A stretch of 63,852 nucleotides of DNA from Variovorax sp. Root411 (lineage in GTDB: Bacteria; Pseudomonadota; Gammaproteobacteria; Burkholderiales; Burkholderiaceae_C). Below the pieces are notes generated by a model that searched no databases, was not told the origin of the DNA, and was given only the letters and a program-made list of their open reading frames with translations. The stretch lies in contig NZ_LMDW01000007.1 of the NCBI RefSeq assembly GCF_001425205.1, forward strand, positions 1-63,852, in the 5' to 3' direction. Positions 19,259 to 28,157 of the stretch are shown piece by piece; the first letter of the stretch is position 1; each line of letters opens with the position of its first letter. A program made the position numbers and the translations under genes.

Positions 19259-19810
19259 TCAATGGGGGCGTCGAGGCTTTCCTGTGTGTGGCGGGCGCCG
19301 ATGTTCACGCACCCTCGCGGCGTGCACCTCCTTCGAAATGGACGAGACCACGGCGGCCCATTCCTCCGCCGTGAGCAGCAGCGCCGTCTGCGAATGCAGG
19401 AGCGTGTCTTCCTTGTCCAGGTGCACGTACATGAACTGCCGGTGCCGTTGCAACAGGGCCTCGGCCTCCTCGGCTGCTCTCGCATCGCCGGTCTCGGCAC
19501 GCTGCAAGGTGGTCTTTGCCTCCGAGAGGAGGCCGTTGCAGCACTCGCTCTCCGAGTCGAGCTCGTCGAGAAGCTCGTCGGCTTCGCTCGACCTTCCGCG
19601 CAGCATGTTCAGCATGACGACGCCCTTGGGTCGATGCGTTGTTTCTTCAAAGGCCTGAAGACGTTCGATGACTTCGATGGCAGACGCCGCCCGTTTTCCG
19701 GTGCGCGTTCCATCGCCTGTCTTCATCGCCGTATCGAGTCGAGCCAACAACTCCCGGGTGCGGGTGTGCTCGGCGCGCAGGATGGCCCACGCGCATTCGG
19801 CTGCCAACAT
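19259..19810 (-). CDS. hemerythrin-like (HHE) domain protein
   Basis: 183 residues, four long helices. Candidate di-iron ligands: His in LRAEHTRTRELL, His in EETTHRPKG, His/Glu in HRQFMYVHLDKEDTLL and a following His. Spacing is that of HHE proteins, which bind a di-iron centre and sense oxygen, NO or iron in the cytoplasm. The C-terminal ~20 residues are basic and probably disordered. A near-perfect Shine-Dalgarno (AAAGGAGGTGA) precedes ATG 19810, suggesting high expression. No regulator is adjacent. Confidence 0.75.
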   Translation of the reverse strand: MLAAECAWAILRAEHTRTRELLARLDTAMKTGDGTRTGKRAASAIEVIERLQAFEETTHRPKGVVMLNMLRGRSSEADELLDELDSESECCNGLLSEAKTTLQRAETGDARAAEEAEALLQRHRQFMYVHLDKEDTLLHSQTALLLTAEEWAAVVSSISKEVHAARVREHRRPPHTGKPRRPH

Positions 19811-20102
19811 GCTTCACCTCCTTTGGACCAGCGAACTGTTCCGAAATTGCCTGTGAGCTTGAGCCTTTTAACGCCATGGTTCTACATCGTTGCGGGCGGC
19901 ACCGCAAGCCTATGGCCTGCGCGGGCACCGACGGCCTGCCTGGTGCTGATACGACTGTTTCAGGTCTCCGCTACCCGGGCCTGGGCCGAAACAGCGGCGG
20001 CCCATGGCATCCTGAAGAAAGGCGCATTCGCCTGGCGCACACCTGCTTCGGCATGGCGCCTGATGCGCATCTTCAAACCACTCACGCGATCGAGGAACTC
20101 CG

Positions 20103-20987
20103 ATGCGGTATGGACGTAGAGTGCGGGCGCTTGTATTTGCCGGAAGCTGTGCGCTTCTGGTCGTGTTCGGCGTGTGGAACTGCGGCGGCGGTGGCGGTGG
20201 CGGTGGGGGCACTTCCATTCCCATTGCGCCTGTGGCCGATGAGCCGGCTGCATCGGCCGCAACGCCCGCGGCGAGCAGCCGTGTCGTCTCCGACACCATC
20301 GCCTCGGCCAAGACAGGCGCGAGCTATCCGCTCGAGATCTACCTGCCGGCTTCCTACGACGGCGGTTCGGCGGGTTATCCGGTCATCTATGCGATGGACG
20401 GCGACGCGGTCTTCAACGCGCCCGGGACGCGGTTCTCGAATTTCAGGGACATCCTCGACGCGCGCCGCACGGAGGCGATCCTGGTCGGCATCGGCGGCTC
20501 GGCCCGCCGCACAAAGGACTACATCCTGCCCGGCGCCACTGCGTACCACGACTTCCTGACGCTCGAACTCGTGCCATTCATCGAAGCGCGATACCGCGCC
20601 GATGCAGGAAGACGCCTGCTGACGGGCTTGTCGCTGAGCGGCAGCATGACCGGCATCGCGCTCTTCCTGGAGGGCGCGGCGGACCGCCTGACGTTCTCGC
20701 ACTTCCTGTCGTTCGAAGGGTCGTTCGGCGTTCAGGCGGACCAGCACCAGGCACTCGAAGAAAAGATGCACGACGCACTCGCCGGCAAGCCCTTGCCCGC
20801 AACGCTCGTTCTCACGCGTTGCGACAACCCCGCCGAGTGCAACTTCGAGCCCGTGGACGGGATGTACAGGCGGCTCCTGGCGCGCTCGTACCGGGGCCTG
20901 GCGGCTACGGAAACGACGTATTCGACGACGCACACCGGCACCGATATTCCGTCGTTCAGCGACGCGATCGCGAAGGTGTTGCCGTAG
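20103..20987 (+). CDS. exported esterase of the Fes/IroE (putative esterase) family
   Basis: 294 residues. N-terminal hydrophobic segment ends in a Cys followed by a nine-glycine run, so it may be a lipoprotein or a tethered exported protein. The body is an alpha/beta hydrolase like siderophore or acyl esterases: PVIYAMDGDAVF (oxyanion region), nucleophile in GLSLSGSMTG (GxSxSG), His probably in TTHTGTDIPSF. Substrate unknown. GAGGAA ribosome site before ATG 20103. Confidence 0.7.
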   Translation: MRYGRRVRALVFAGSCALLVVFGVWNCGGGGGGGGGTSIPIAPVADEPAASAATPAASSRVVSDTIASAKTGASYPLEIYLPASYDGGSAGYPVIYAMDGDAVFNAPGTRFSNFRDILDARRTEAILVGIGGSARRTKDYILPGATAYHDFLTLELVPFIEARYRADAGRRLLTGLSLSGSMTGIALFLEGAADRLTFSHFLSFEGSFGVQADQHQALEEKMHDALAGKPLPATLVLTRCDNPAECNFEPVDGMYRRLLARSYRGLAATETTYSTTHTGTDIPSFSDAIAKVLP

Positions 20988-21024
20988 CTCGCATGGCCGG
21001 CGGGGGCATCCGCCCGCCCTCGCC

Positions 21025-21537
21025 TCAGGGCTCGTACATCGGCGCGAACGCCCACGCCTGGTTCTCGAAACCCTTGTAGTCCAGCGACACGGCCACCGCG
21101 TCCGGCGTGCTTGCGTTGTTGGTGATACCGATGACATTGGCGTCCACGGAATTGCTCACGTCGAGCTTGCTCTGTATGAACCAGTAGCCGGGCGCCGAGG
21201 TCGGCACCAGGCACCAGAGTTGCTCGTCGCGGCTTCCGCCCGCCGGCTGCGCCATGACGATGTTCCTGCTGGACACGTCGAGCGTGGCGACGAACCCCGT
21301 GCCCATGCGGGTCCGCAGGTACCACCAGCCCGGAGATTCAGCGGGAACGAACTCCCACTGCTGGTTGGTTCCCCCGTGCGGCGCGTATGCGATGACCTGC
21401 TGGTTCGAAGCGGGATTGTTCTGGTACACGTCCAGCACGAAGCCCCGTGGCTGCATGCGCTGGATGTAGAAGATCTTGGGGAGTTCCTTCGTACCTGCGG
21501 CAGTGCCGGCTGCCGCGCCCTTGTTGGTGATCGACAT
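21025..21537 (-). CDS. ricin-B-type (beta-trefoil) lectin protein
   Basis: 170 residues with no signal peptide. Three QxW repeats at even spacing, Q59-W61, Q106-W108 and Q160-W162 (NQQWEFVP, EQLWCLVP, NQAWAFAP), define a complete three-lobe beta-trefoil that binds carbohydrate. Residues 1-20 are a Gly/Ala/Thr-rich leader. Strong ribosome site GAAAGGAG. It starts 36 bp after the patatin gene on the same strand; the pair looks like an enzyme plus a separate glycan-binding partner. Confidence 0.85.
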   Translation of the reverse strand: MSITNKGAAAGTAAGTKELPKIFYIQRMQPRGFVLDVYQNNPASNQQVIAYAPHGGTNQQWEFVPAESPGWWYLRTRMGTGFVATLDVSSRNIVMAQPAGGSRDEQLWCLVPTSAPGYWFIQSKLDVSNSVDANVIGITNNASTPDAVAVSLDYKGFENQAWAFAPMYEP

Positions 21538-21573
21538 CTTTGCTCCTTTCGCGATGGGTTGTGTAAGTCTCGA

Positions 21574-22605
21574 TCACGCGCCGACGGAATTGCCCTGCAG
21601 GGGCGTCGTCGTGAGCTTCCAGTACTTGTCGATCAATGCCGTGGCGGCGTCGATGTTCGCGCTGTTGCCATGGTCCTGAAGCAGGGCAATGGCTTGCGAA
21701 CTGGTCGAGTTCTCCGGAATGAAGCACGGCAGCCGCGGATTGATGTTGACGTAGCGCTCGCCGAGCAGCATCTGCACCATCGTCGGCATGATCTGGGCCG
21801 ACGTGCCGCTCAGGCACATGTCGAGCATCGGGGACGGCCTGCTCTGATTCATGAGAAAGGGCGGCGTGTTGTCGAACGGGTTCGGCACGCCGTCCATCCA
21901 CTGCCTGGCGCCCCATTCGTAGGTGTTGGCTGCCACCCAGTCGGGCATGAGGCCGGTGCCGATGGTGATCGCCGTGATGTCTTCGAGCGCATGCCCCTTG
22001 TGCACGGCCAGCGCAATGGCCGCGAGCGTGGGGTCGTGGTTGAAGAACGCGCCGTCGACGTTGCCTTCGAAGGAGTTCAGCTGCCCCGGCATCGCGCCGC
22101 TGGATGTCGCGGCCTTGGCGATCGGGTAGTCGCCATGCCCGTCGAGGCCGGCGAGCTTGTCTGCATCGTCGAGCATGTTGGTGAACATCAGCGGCTCCCA
22201 GGGCTTGGGTACCACGATGCCATCCACCACATCGAGGCCGCCCACGTTGAACGAGACGAACAGCACTTTCCGGTCGGCTTTTTTCACGGGCTTTTCGCCG
22301 TGCAGCGCGAACTGCGATGCGTAGACTTTCTCGATCGAGTACGCCGGCTTGCTCGGGTCGGAGTTCATGTTGTTGTAGAACCCGATCTCCGGCCCGGTGA
22401 ACAGATCGATGATGTCCTGCGGAGATTTGCGCGCAAGAAGTTCGCTGGTGATGATCGATCCCGTAGAGCAGCCTGCGATCAGGTCTGTCGTCTCGACAAT
22501 GCCCGGGTTCTCGGTGAACAGCCGGTTCAGGATGGTCGCCGACATCAGGCCGCGTATGCCGCCGCCGACGAGCGCCAGGATGGTGAATTTGTTGCGTTCT
22601 GCCAT
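21574..22605 (-). CDS. patatin-like phospholipase
   Basis: 343 residues. Patatin catalytic features: oxyanion GGGIRG (14-19), nucleophile GCSTGS with Ser47, and catalytic Asp184 in VDGAFF. Hydrolyses acyl esters of membrane phospholipids. Start at ATG 22605 is set by an AAAGGAG ribosome site; an upstream in-frame start is less likely. No signal peptide, so export, if any, would need another route. Paired in an operon with the ricin-B lectin, which could guide the lipase to a glycan-bearing membrane (inference). Confidence 0.88.
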   Translation of the reverse strand: MAERNKFTILALVGGGIRGLMSATILNRLFTENPGIVETTDLIAGCSTGSIITSELLARKSPQDIIDLFTGPEIGFYNNMNSDPSKPAYSIEKVYASQFALHGEKPVKKADRKVLFVSFNVGGLDVVDGIVVPKPWEPLMFTNMLDDADKLAGLDGHGDYPIAKAATSSGAMPGQLNSFEGNVDGAFFNHDPTLAAIALAVHKGHALEDITAITIGTGLMPDWVAANTYEWGARQWMDGVPNPFDNTPPFLMNQSRPSPMLDMCLSGTSAQIMPTMVQMLLGERYVNINPRLPCFIPENSTSSQAIALLQDHGNSANIDAATALIDKYWKLTTTPLQGNSVGA

Positions 22606-22950
22606 GCCAACTCCTTTGAAAGAAATGACTCCCCAGATCGGGAAGCGGAGTCTCGGCGTGCGGCGCATTCATCGTCTACGAGTGGAATCCCGTTCAGTCC
22701 ATCTGCGTAATTCCTGAGGCCGCGCAAGGAGTCGGACTGCACCAATGCGGGGGAAAAATTGCGCGGGATGAAGTCGTCTTCATGCAGGGGATTGGCAAAG
22801 TGCGTCGAGGGCGTACCTTAGTTCGCGCTCATTCGCAAAGGTCAATGCAAGCGCCTCTAGATCGCCGGCGCCGGCCGCGAAGCCCGAGGCATCCACGCTT
22901 CGCCCGCGAGCGAAGTGTCGGTGCGCGGGTCTCGCGAAGATCGGCACACC
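22606..22950. other. non-coding region between patatin and EamA genes
   Basis: 345 bp, divergent promoters expected. I saw no gene, repeat or clear promoter motif. Confidence 0.3.
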
Positions 22951-23886
22951 ATGCACATACCGACACTCACTTCCACCGCCGGCAAGCCCCAGATCAACGC
23001 CGCCTTCGAATGGACGCTGCTCGCGTTGCTCGCCACCTGCTGGGGCGCTTCGTACACCTTCATCAAGATCGGCGTGGCGACGATCCCGCCCGTCACGCTG
23101 ATTGCGGCGCGCACGCTCGTCGCCGGCCTGCTGCTGCTCGCGGTGCTGCGCATGCGCGGCGTGAAACTGCCGAAGGAGCCGGCGATGTGGCGGCGCTTCG
23201 TGCTGCAGGCCTGCCTGAACAGCGTGCTGCCCTTTATGCTCATTGCGTGGGCCGAACGCAGCGTCGATGCGGGCCTGGCGACCATCCTCAACTCGACCTC
23301 GCCGATCTTCATCTTCCTGCTCGGGCTGGGCCTCGGCGGCTCCGACAAGCCCACGCTGCGCCGCCTGTTCGGCGTGAGCGCGGGCCTCGCGGGCATCTGC
23401 CTGATCGTGGGCTTCGAGGCGCTGAACGGGCTCGGGCATTCGCTGCTCGCGCAGCTCGCGCTGGTGGCGGCCGCAGTCTGCTACGGCTGCGCCGCGATGT
23501 TCGGCCGCGTGTTCAAGGGACTGGACCCGATGGTGCCGGCCGCCGGTTCGCTGCTGAGCGGCGCGGCGATGCTGCTGCCCGTGAGCCTCGCCGTCGATCG
23601 GCCGTGGACGCTGGCGCCATCGGCCGCGTCGATGACGGCGGTGCTCGCACTCGCGATGCTTTCCACGGCGCTGGCCTTCACGATCTACTTCCGGCTCATC
23701 AAGACGCTGGGGCCGATGTCGACGGCCGCGCAAGCGTATCTGCGCGTGCCCATCGGCGTGATGATCGGTGTGATGTTTCTGGGCGAGCGGCTGGCGCCCA
23801 CCGCATGGATCGGGCTTGCATGCATCATGGCCGGCGTCATCGCAATGACGATGCCGGCGCGCGGCGCAGCAGCCCGGGCGGCGTGA
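22951..23886 (+). CDS. EamA/DMT family transporter
   Basis: 311 residues, ten membrane helices in two five-helix EamA repeats (first with TCWGASYTFIKIG, second with VCYGCAAMFGRVFKG). Inner-membrane exporter of a small metabolite or amino acid; substrate unknown. Start at ATG 22951 is taken because the N-terminus then leads straight into the first repeat. Single gene, followed by a dispersed repeat. Confidence 0.85.
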   Translation: MHIPTLTSTAGKPQINAAFEWTLLALLATCWGASYTFIKIGVATIPPVTLIAARTLVAGLLLLAVLRMRGVKLPKEPAMWRRFVLQACLNSVLPFMLIAWAERSVDAGLATILNSTSPIFIFLLGLGLGGSDKPTLRRLFGVSAGLAGICLIVGFEALNGLGHSLLAQLALVAAAVCYGCAAMFGRVFKGLDPMVPAAGSLLSGAAMLLPVSLAVDRPWTLAPSAASMTAVLALAMLSTALAFTIYFRLIKTLGPMSTAAQAYLRVPIGVMIGVMFLGERLAPTAWIGLACIMAGVIAMTMPARGAAARAA

Positions 23887-23956
23887 TCATGTTCAGGCCA
23901 GTCGTTGATCGGCGAGCACCAGCAGCGTGCCCTCGTGCGCAGGGCGTCGGGTGACT

Positions 23957-23996
23957 CACGCAGCGAAATAAAGGAGGAGCGAAGCGGGGGACATTC
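23957..23996 (+). repeat. dispersed intergenic repeat B, copy 1
   Basis: Core AGCGAAATAAAGGAGGAG followed by CGAAGC and GGGGGACATT. The same core occurs on the opposite strand inside the long hairpin at 63488-63581. It sits between the convergent EamA and Bug-protein genes, the usual place for REP-like elements. Confidence 0.6.
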
Positions 23997-24003
23997 CAAG
24001 ACT

Positions 24004-25008
24004 TCAATCGATGCTGATGTTCGCAGCCTTCGCAACCTCCGCCCACTTCACGCGGTTGTCGTGCACAGTCTTCTTGAACTGCGCCGGCGACTCGATGCGC
24101 ACGGTATTGCCCTGGCTCTCGAAGCGCTCGCGGATCTCGGGGGTTTCAAGTACCGCCTTCACGGCGGCGTTGAGCTTGTCGACGATCTGCGGGTCGGTGC
24201 CCTTGGGCGCGAAGATGCCGAACCAGATCGAGCTGTCGAAGCCCTTGGTGCCCGGCAGGCCGCTCGAGGCGATGGTGGGCACTTCTTTCACGGCCGGCAC
24301 CGCGGCGGCGGTGGTCACGCCCAGCAGGCGCACCTTGCCGGCCTTGTAGTGCGGCAGCACGGTCTGCACCTGGTTCATGATGCAGCAGGTCTCGCCGCGC
24401 ACCACCGAGGTGATGGCCTCGGGGCCGCCCTTGTAGGGCACATGCACCATGCTCAGGCCGAGGCGCGAATTGAATTCGGCAAAGGCCATGTGCGTGCCCG
24501 CGCCATTGCCTGTAGACGCATAGTTGTACTTGCCGGGATTTGCCTTGACCAGCTCGACGAATTCCTTCAAGGTCCGCACGTTGATCACGTCGGGATTGAT
24601 GGTGAGCACGTTCGAAACGTCGAGCACCGGCGCCACCGGAATGAAGTCGGCCTCCACGTCGAAGGGCAGCTTCTTGTAGAGCGCGGCATTGCTGCCGTGC
24701 GTGGCAGCGGTGCCGAAGGAAAGCGTGTAGCCATCGGGCCTGGCGTGGGCCACGTACTCGCTGGCGATGTTGCCGGCGGCGCCCGACTTGTAGTCGATGA
24801 TGACGGGCTTTCCGAGTTGCTTCGACAGCGGTTCCTGGATGACGCGGGCCACCACGTCGACGCCCGAGCCGGCCGGAAAGCCCATGATCAGCGTGACCGG
24901 TTGCTGCGGCCAGTCCTGCTGGGCGAAGGACGCGACGGGCGCAACGAGCGAGGCTGCGCCCAGCAGCAATGCGCGGCGGGCAAGTCGAGAGAAGGGAGAA
25001 TGAAACAT
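24004..25008 (-). CDS. tripartite tricarboxylate transporter substrate-binding protein (Bug/TctC family)
   Basis: 334 residues. Signal peptide (RLARRALLLGAASLVAPVASFA-Q). The mature part has the Bug fold landmarks: WPQQPVTLIMGFPAGSGVDVVAR, the anion-binding loop SGAAGNIASEYVA, and VPYKGGPEAITSVVRGE. Binds a carboxylate in the periplasm. No TctA/B membrane genes are nearby, as is common for Burkholderiales orphan Bug proteins, so ligand and partner are unknown. Start fixed by the signal peptide at ATG 25008. Confidence 0.88.
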   Translation of the reverse strand: MFHSPFSRLARRALLLGAASLVAPVASFAQQDWPQQPVTLIMGFPAGSGVDVVARVIQEPLSKQLGKPVIIDYKSGAAGNIASEYVAHARPDGYTLSFGTAATHGSNAALYKKLPFDVEADFIPVAPVLDVSNVLTINPDVINVRTLKEFVELVKANPGKYNYASTGNGAGTHMAFAEFNSRLGLSMVHVPYKGGPEAITSVVRGETCCIMNQVQTVLPHYKAGKVRLLGVTTAAAVPAVKEVPTIASSGLPGTKGFDSSIWFGIFAPKGTDPQIVDKLNAAVKAVLETPEIRERFESQGNTVRIESPAQFKKTVHDNRVKWAEVAKAANISID

Positions 25009-25127
25009 GACTGTCTTTCTGCGAGGCAAGCGGTGCAAGCGCGCATTGTGGCGCGCCACTGATGCCCGATTCCATATGAGCTTATGCGCGGCATGCACGC
25101 CGCGTGCCTGCTCTCCATAATCGCCCC

Positions 25128-26792
25128 ATGGTCCGTTCCACCCAACAACTACACACCCCACGCGAGCCCGCGCCTCCGCGCGCGGCCGCCACCGTGCTGC
25201 TGCTGCGCGACAGCGCCGCCGGCATCGAAGTGCTCATGACCCGCCGCTCGGCCACCGCCAGTTTCGCGCCCGGCGCCTATGTATTTCCCGGCGGCCAGAT
25301 CGACACCGCCGACGAAGCGGCCCAGCGCATCGCCGCGCATCGGCCCACGCAAAGCGGCCTGCAGCGCACGCAGGCGATCGCGGCCATCCGCGAGGCTTTC
25401 GAGGAGCTGGGCGTGCTGCTCGCGCACCATGCCGACGGGCGGCCCGCCAACGCCGAAGACATCGCCGCAATGGACCGCGGCAACACGGCGGGCACGGCCT
25501 TTGCAGACCAGTGCGCGGCACGCGGGCTGGTGCTGGATTCCGACAAGGTGTTCACCTTCGCGCACTGGATCACCGACCGCGACCTGCCCCGGCGCTTCGA
25601 CGTGCCCTTTCTGGTGGCGCGCATGCCCGAAGGCCAGGAGCCCGCGGCCGACGAGAGCGAACAGTTCGAGCCCTGCTGGGTGCGCCCCGCCGATGCACTC
25701 GCGCGCCATGCGGCGGGCAGCTTCTTCATGATCTTCCCGACCGTGCGCACGCTGCAGCGCATGGCCGCTTATGCCACCGTGGACGCCCTGCTCGCGGCCT
25801 GCGCCGGCGAGACCCCGCTGTGGACCAGCTGCCCGCGCGCCGGCCTGCTCAAGGGCGAGGACGCGCGCTACATGGAGCACGAATCGCCCTACGGCGAGCT
25901 CGCGCTGGTGTGCCCCGACGGACAGGCCGTGCACGCGCTCGACTGGCAGAGCGACCGCCCGGTGCCGCTGCTGAAGAACGTGATGCGCTTCACCGCGCCC
26001 AACCCGGGCGCGATGACCGGCCCGGGCACCAACAGCTACATCGTGGGCGACGCGGCCACGGGCTACGTGGTGATCGATCCGGGCCCGGACGACGCCGACC
26101 ACATCGGGCGGCTGTGGCGCGCCACGCAGGGCGACATCCGCATGATCGTCTGCACGCACTCGCATGCCGACCACTCGCCGGGCGCGGCGCCGCTGCAGGC
26201 GCTGTGCAAGAACGGCAAACCGCCGATCCTCGGCCTGGCCTCGAAGCCTACAGCGCGCGCCAGCGCGCGCTTCACGCCGGAGCGCGAACTGGCCGATGGC
26301 GAGCGGCTCGTGCTGTCGGGCACAACGGCCGGAGGCGAGCCCATCGCCCACACGCTGCGCGTGATCCACACGCCCGGCCATGCGGCCAACCACCTGTGCC
26401 TGGTGCTGGAAGAAGACGGGCTGCTGTTCTCCGGCGACCACATCCTCAACGGCAGCACCACGGTGGTCGATCCGCCCGATGGCGACATGACGGCGTACCT
26501 CGATTCGCTCGACACGCTCGATGCGGCCTGCGCAGCCGGCGGCATCGACTTCATCCTGCCCGCGCATGGCTACGTGATCGGCTTTGCCCGCACCGCCATC
26601 GGCATGCTGAAGGCGCACCGGCTCAAGCGCGAAGCCAGGATCGCAGCCGCCATGCAGAAGCTGCCCGAAGGCACGCCCGAGCAATGGCTGCCGCTGGCCT
26701 ACGACGACGTGCCCGAACGCATGTGGCCGGTAGCGGCCCGCTCGCTGGCCGCGCATGTGGCGCGCATCCGGCAACTGGCGGTGGCTCGATGA
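25128..26792 (+). CDS. fused NUDIX hydrolase - MBL-fold hydrolase
   Basis: 554 residues. Residues ~18-250 are a NUDIX domain of the NUDT7/8/19 type: FPGG, an insertion, then the helix AAIREAFEELGVLL holding the catalytic Glu residues of a split Nudix box; such proteins split CoA-type pyrophosphates. Residues ~285-500 are a metallo-beta-lactamase fold of the LACTB2/glyoxalase II type with CTHSHADHSPGA (HxHxDH), the later His in HTPGHAANH, Asp in FSGDHILNG and His in LPAHGYV. The fusion suggests one enzyme acting on a CoA or nucleotide thioester. Its stop overlaps the next start (ATGA). Confidence 0.85.
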   Translation: MVRSTQQLHTPREPAPPRAAATVLLLRDSAAGIEVLMTRRSATASFAPGAYVFPGGQIDTADEAAQRIAAHRPTQSGLQRTQAIAAIREAFEELGVLLAHHADGRPANAEDIAAMDRGNTAGTAFADQCAARGLVLDSDKVFTFAHWITDRDLPRRFDVPFLVARMPEGQEPAADESEQFEPCWVRPADALARHAAGSFFMIFPTVRTLQRMAAYATVDALLAACAGETPLWTSCPRAGLLKGEDARYMEHESPYGELALVCPDGQAVHALDWQSDRPVPLLKNVMRFTAPNPGAMTGPGTNSYIVGDAATGYVVIDPGPDDADHIGRLWRATQGDIRMIVCTHSHADHSPGAAPLQALCKNGKPPILGLASKPTARASARFTPERELADGERLVLSGTTAGGEPIAHTLRVIHTPGHAANHLCLVLEEDGLLFSGDHILNGSTTVVDPPDGDMTAYLDSLDTLDAACAAGGIDFILPAHGYVIGFARTAIGMLKAHRLKREARIAAAMQKLPEGTPEQWLPLAYDDVPERMWPVAARSLAAHVARIRQLAVAR

Positions 26793-27517
26793 ACAACAAC
26801 AGCAAAAACTCTCCGGGTGAAGACGAGGGCATCCGCCTGGCCAAGCGCGTGGCCGCGCTGGCCGGCGTGTCGCGGCGCGAAGCCGAGCTGCTGATAGAAA
26901 ACGGCGCGGTGCGCGTCGACGGCGTGGCGCAGATGCTGCCGCAGTCGCGCGTGTTGCCGCACCAGCAGGTCGAGATCGAGGCCGGCGCAAAGCCCGAGCC
27001 CGTGGTGCCCGTCACATTGCTGCTGTACAAGCCTGCGGGCATGGTCACCGACACCGCGCACCGCCTGCTGGTGGCTGCGAACCATCACGAGCCCGAGCGC
27101 GCCGGACTGCGTTTTCTGCCGGCGCATGCGAAGGCGCAGCACTGCATGACGCCGCTCGAGACCGGCGCCAGCGGGCTGGTCGCCTACACACAGGAATTCC
27201 GCATCGAACGCAAGCTGCAGGAAGACGCGGGCATCCTCGAGCACGAGGTGATGGTGGACGTGGCCGGCCCGGTGAGCCCCGAGGTGCTGGCGCGGCTGGA
27301 GCGCTCGCCCGCGCGCGTGAGCATCGGCCGCCAGAGCGACGAGCAAACGGGCCTGCGCTTCGCGCTCAAGGGCGCGCGGCCGGGGCAGATCGCCAACATC
27401 TGCGACGGCGTGGGCCTGCGCATTCTTGCGATGCGGCGCATCCGCATCGGCCGCGTGCCGCTGGCGGGGCTGCAGCCCGGCCAGTGGCGCTATCTCGCAC
27501 CCCACGAACGCTTCTGA
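26789..27517 (+). CDS. RNA pseudouridine synthase-like protein (RsuA/RluB/E/F family) with altered active site
   Basis: 242 residues. Residues ~15-63 are an S4 RNA-binding domain (LAKRVAALAGVSRREAELLIENGAV), followed by a pseudouridine-synthase fold (LLYKPAGMVTDT; GLRILAMRRIRIGRVPLAGLQPGQWR). In active relatives the motif is GRLDxxTxGL with a catalytic Asp; here it reads TPLETGASGL, with Glu124 at the Asp position and Pro122 for Arg. It may be inactive, or an RNA-binding factor. Translationally coupled (4-bp overlap) to the NUDIX-MBL gene. Confidence 0.75.
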   Translation: MNNNSKNSPGEDEGIRLAKRVAALAGVSRREAELLIENGAVRVDGVAQMLPQSRVLPHQQVEIEAGAKPEPVVPVTLLLYKPAGMVTDTAHRLLVAANHHEPERAGLRFLPAHAKAQHCMTPLETGASGLVAYTQEFRIERKLQEDAGILEHEVMVDVAGPVSPEVLARLERSPARVSIGRQSDEQTGLRFALKGARPGQIANICDGVGLRILAMRRIRIGRVPLAGLQPGQWRYLAPHERF

Positions 27518-27596
27518 ACAACGATGCACCGCATGTTCGCGGCCCGTAATTTTCAGCCGCGGCCCCGATGGGCCGCCGACAGGGAGACTGAGCCAA

Positions 27597-28138
27597 TGAA
27601 GTTCGGAACGCCGAGCACCGCCCTGGCCTGCACCGTGCCGCTGGCACTGGTGGCGGGCTGCACGCTCCTCACGCCGCCACCGCCCCCCGCGCCAGCGGCG
27701 GCGCCGCCGGCCATTGTCTCGAAGGACGGCCTCGCGCCCATCACCGAGGAGCAGGTCGAGCGCATCCGCGACGCCATCGGCGTCAAGCCCCCCAGCCCGG
27801 CCGTGGGCAAGGTGGTGCGCAGCGCCTCGCCGACCATCGAGTCCTTCGTGCGGACCGAAGGCTGCATCACCGCGCGCAACGGCGCGGTGCTCAACCCCTT
27901 CGCCGCGCCCGGCCGCCTGTTCGACACCACGGGCTTCCAGGGCGGCCCGATGTCGGAGATGCAGTACCACGACAAGACCGCCTGCGTGACGGTGAAGCGC
28001 ATCCAGAACTGGAAGATGGTCACGCCGAAGCTGCTGCGCTTCGAGGTGGTCTACGTGGGCGACGACGGCGAGGAACGTGCCGTCAAGCGCCACGAGCTGG
28101 TGCGCCAGCCCAAGGGCGGCTGGCTGTTCGCACGCTGA
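27597..28138 (+). CDS. putative lipoprotein, unknown function
   Basis: 180 residues with a lipoprotein signal (LALVAGC, lipobox LVAG-C) followed by a Pro/Ala-rich tether, then a globular part with three Cys (EGCITARN, KTACVTVKR). Ends in a conserved-looking basic strand (LRFEVVYVGDDGEER). Ribosome site AGGGAG before ATG 27597. Not recognised. Convergent with the efflux outer-membrane gene. Confidence 0.65.
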
Positions 28139-28157
28139 GGGCCGCGGTCACTCTCGG

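Noticed and set aside
17684..20119. 811-codon plus-strand frame crossing the activator and hemerythrin genes
   Set aside because: Arg/Ala-rich out-of-frame reading of the activator AAA+ domain; spans real genes on both strands.
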